Positions 6,594-7,769 of a stretch of 7,769 nucleotides of DNA are shown here, piece by piece. The stretch lies in the NCBI GenBank assembly GCA_903861235.1, contig CAIOTP010000062.1:1-7769 (forward strand). Reading direction: 5' to 3'. A program made the translations under genes and the position numbers. How positions within the stretch are numbered: the first letter of the stretch is position 1; each line of letters begins with the position of its first letter. The DNA is from an uncultured bacterium (GTDB lineage: Bacteria; Planctomycetota; Phycisphaerae; Phycisphaerales; SM1A02). The notes beneath the pieces are model-generated. The model was not told the origin of the DNA. It searched no databases and was given only the letters and a program-made list of their open reading frames with translations.

Positions 6594-6627
6594 TTTCCCA
6601 ACTTTCTTCGCGGATCGGAGCCGGGTT

Positions 6628-6641
6628 CCGCTAGACTGCGG
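6628..6641 (+). promoter_or_regulatory. Candidate typA promoter (TAGACT box with inverted arms)
   Basis: TAGACT (6632-6637) resembles a sigma-70 -10 box and is framed by perfect arms CCGC and GCGG. It ends 12 bases before the ATG at 6650, so transcription would start about five to seven bases before the start codon. No convincing -35 box is present at standard spacing. The same arrangement occurs at 3301-3314. Confidence 0.45.
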
Positions 6642-6649
6642 GGCTCTCC

Positions 6650-7769
<1,120 letters not shown>

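Noticed and set aside
6594..6649. Terminator between the peptidase and typA
   Set aside because: Only weak pairing (CGGA/TCCG) is present, and the T-rich bases come before it, not after; read-through into typA is possible.

Overview
This is a GC-rich, gene-dense bacterial chromosome segment. Third codon positions are almost all G or C, and several genes overlap by a few bases. The gene mix fits a high-GC Gram-negative bacterium, possibly Planctomycetota (Phycisphaerae-like): a Memo-family protein with an N-terminal extension, an exported DUF1573-ankyrin protein, a family 4 uracil-DNA glycosylase, an M32 carboxypeptidase and TypA/BipA. No rRNA or phylogenetic marker was compared, so this placement is tentative.

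Layout. Bases 1-90 are the last 29 codons of an unidentified plus-strand gene. It is followed closely by a plus-strand pair: a ten-helix EamA-type transporter (98-1021) and a family 4 uracil-DNA glycosylase (1018-1845), overlapping by GTGA. A convergent intergenic stretch with two hairpins (1846-1988) separates them from a minus-strand Memo/AmmeMemoRadiSam-B protein (1989-3194). A 148-bp divergent promoter region (3195-3342) follows, then a second plus-strand pair: an exported DUF1573 plus ankyrin-repeat protein (3343-5049) and an M32 carboxypeptidase (5046-6593), again joined by a GTGA overlap. After 56 bp with its own promoter-like motif comes the start of typA/bipA (6650 onward), cut by the window edge after 373 codons.

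The genes do not form one obvious pathway. The two GTGA overlaps suggest translational coupling within each pair. The usual partners of the Memo protein (AMMECR1 protein and radical SAM enzyme) are not in the window.

The most notable observations are: (i) the glycosylase has Ser where family 4 enzymes usually have the third iron-sulfur Cys; (ii) two promoters contain a TAGA(A/C)T box framed by perfect 4-bp inverted arms; (iii) the Memo and TypA start codons lie 9-12 nt from -10-like boxes with no Shine-Dalgarno, suggesting leaderless mRNAs; (iv) a 7-bp inverted repeat sits midway between the divergent Memo and ankyrin promoters; (v) a DUF1573 domain is fused to an ankyrin array on an exported protein coupled to a peptidase gene. 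I found no convincing evidence of a wholly new multi-gene system, mobile element, CRISPR array or RNA gene.
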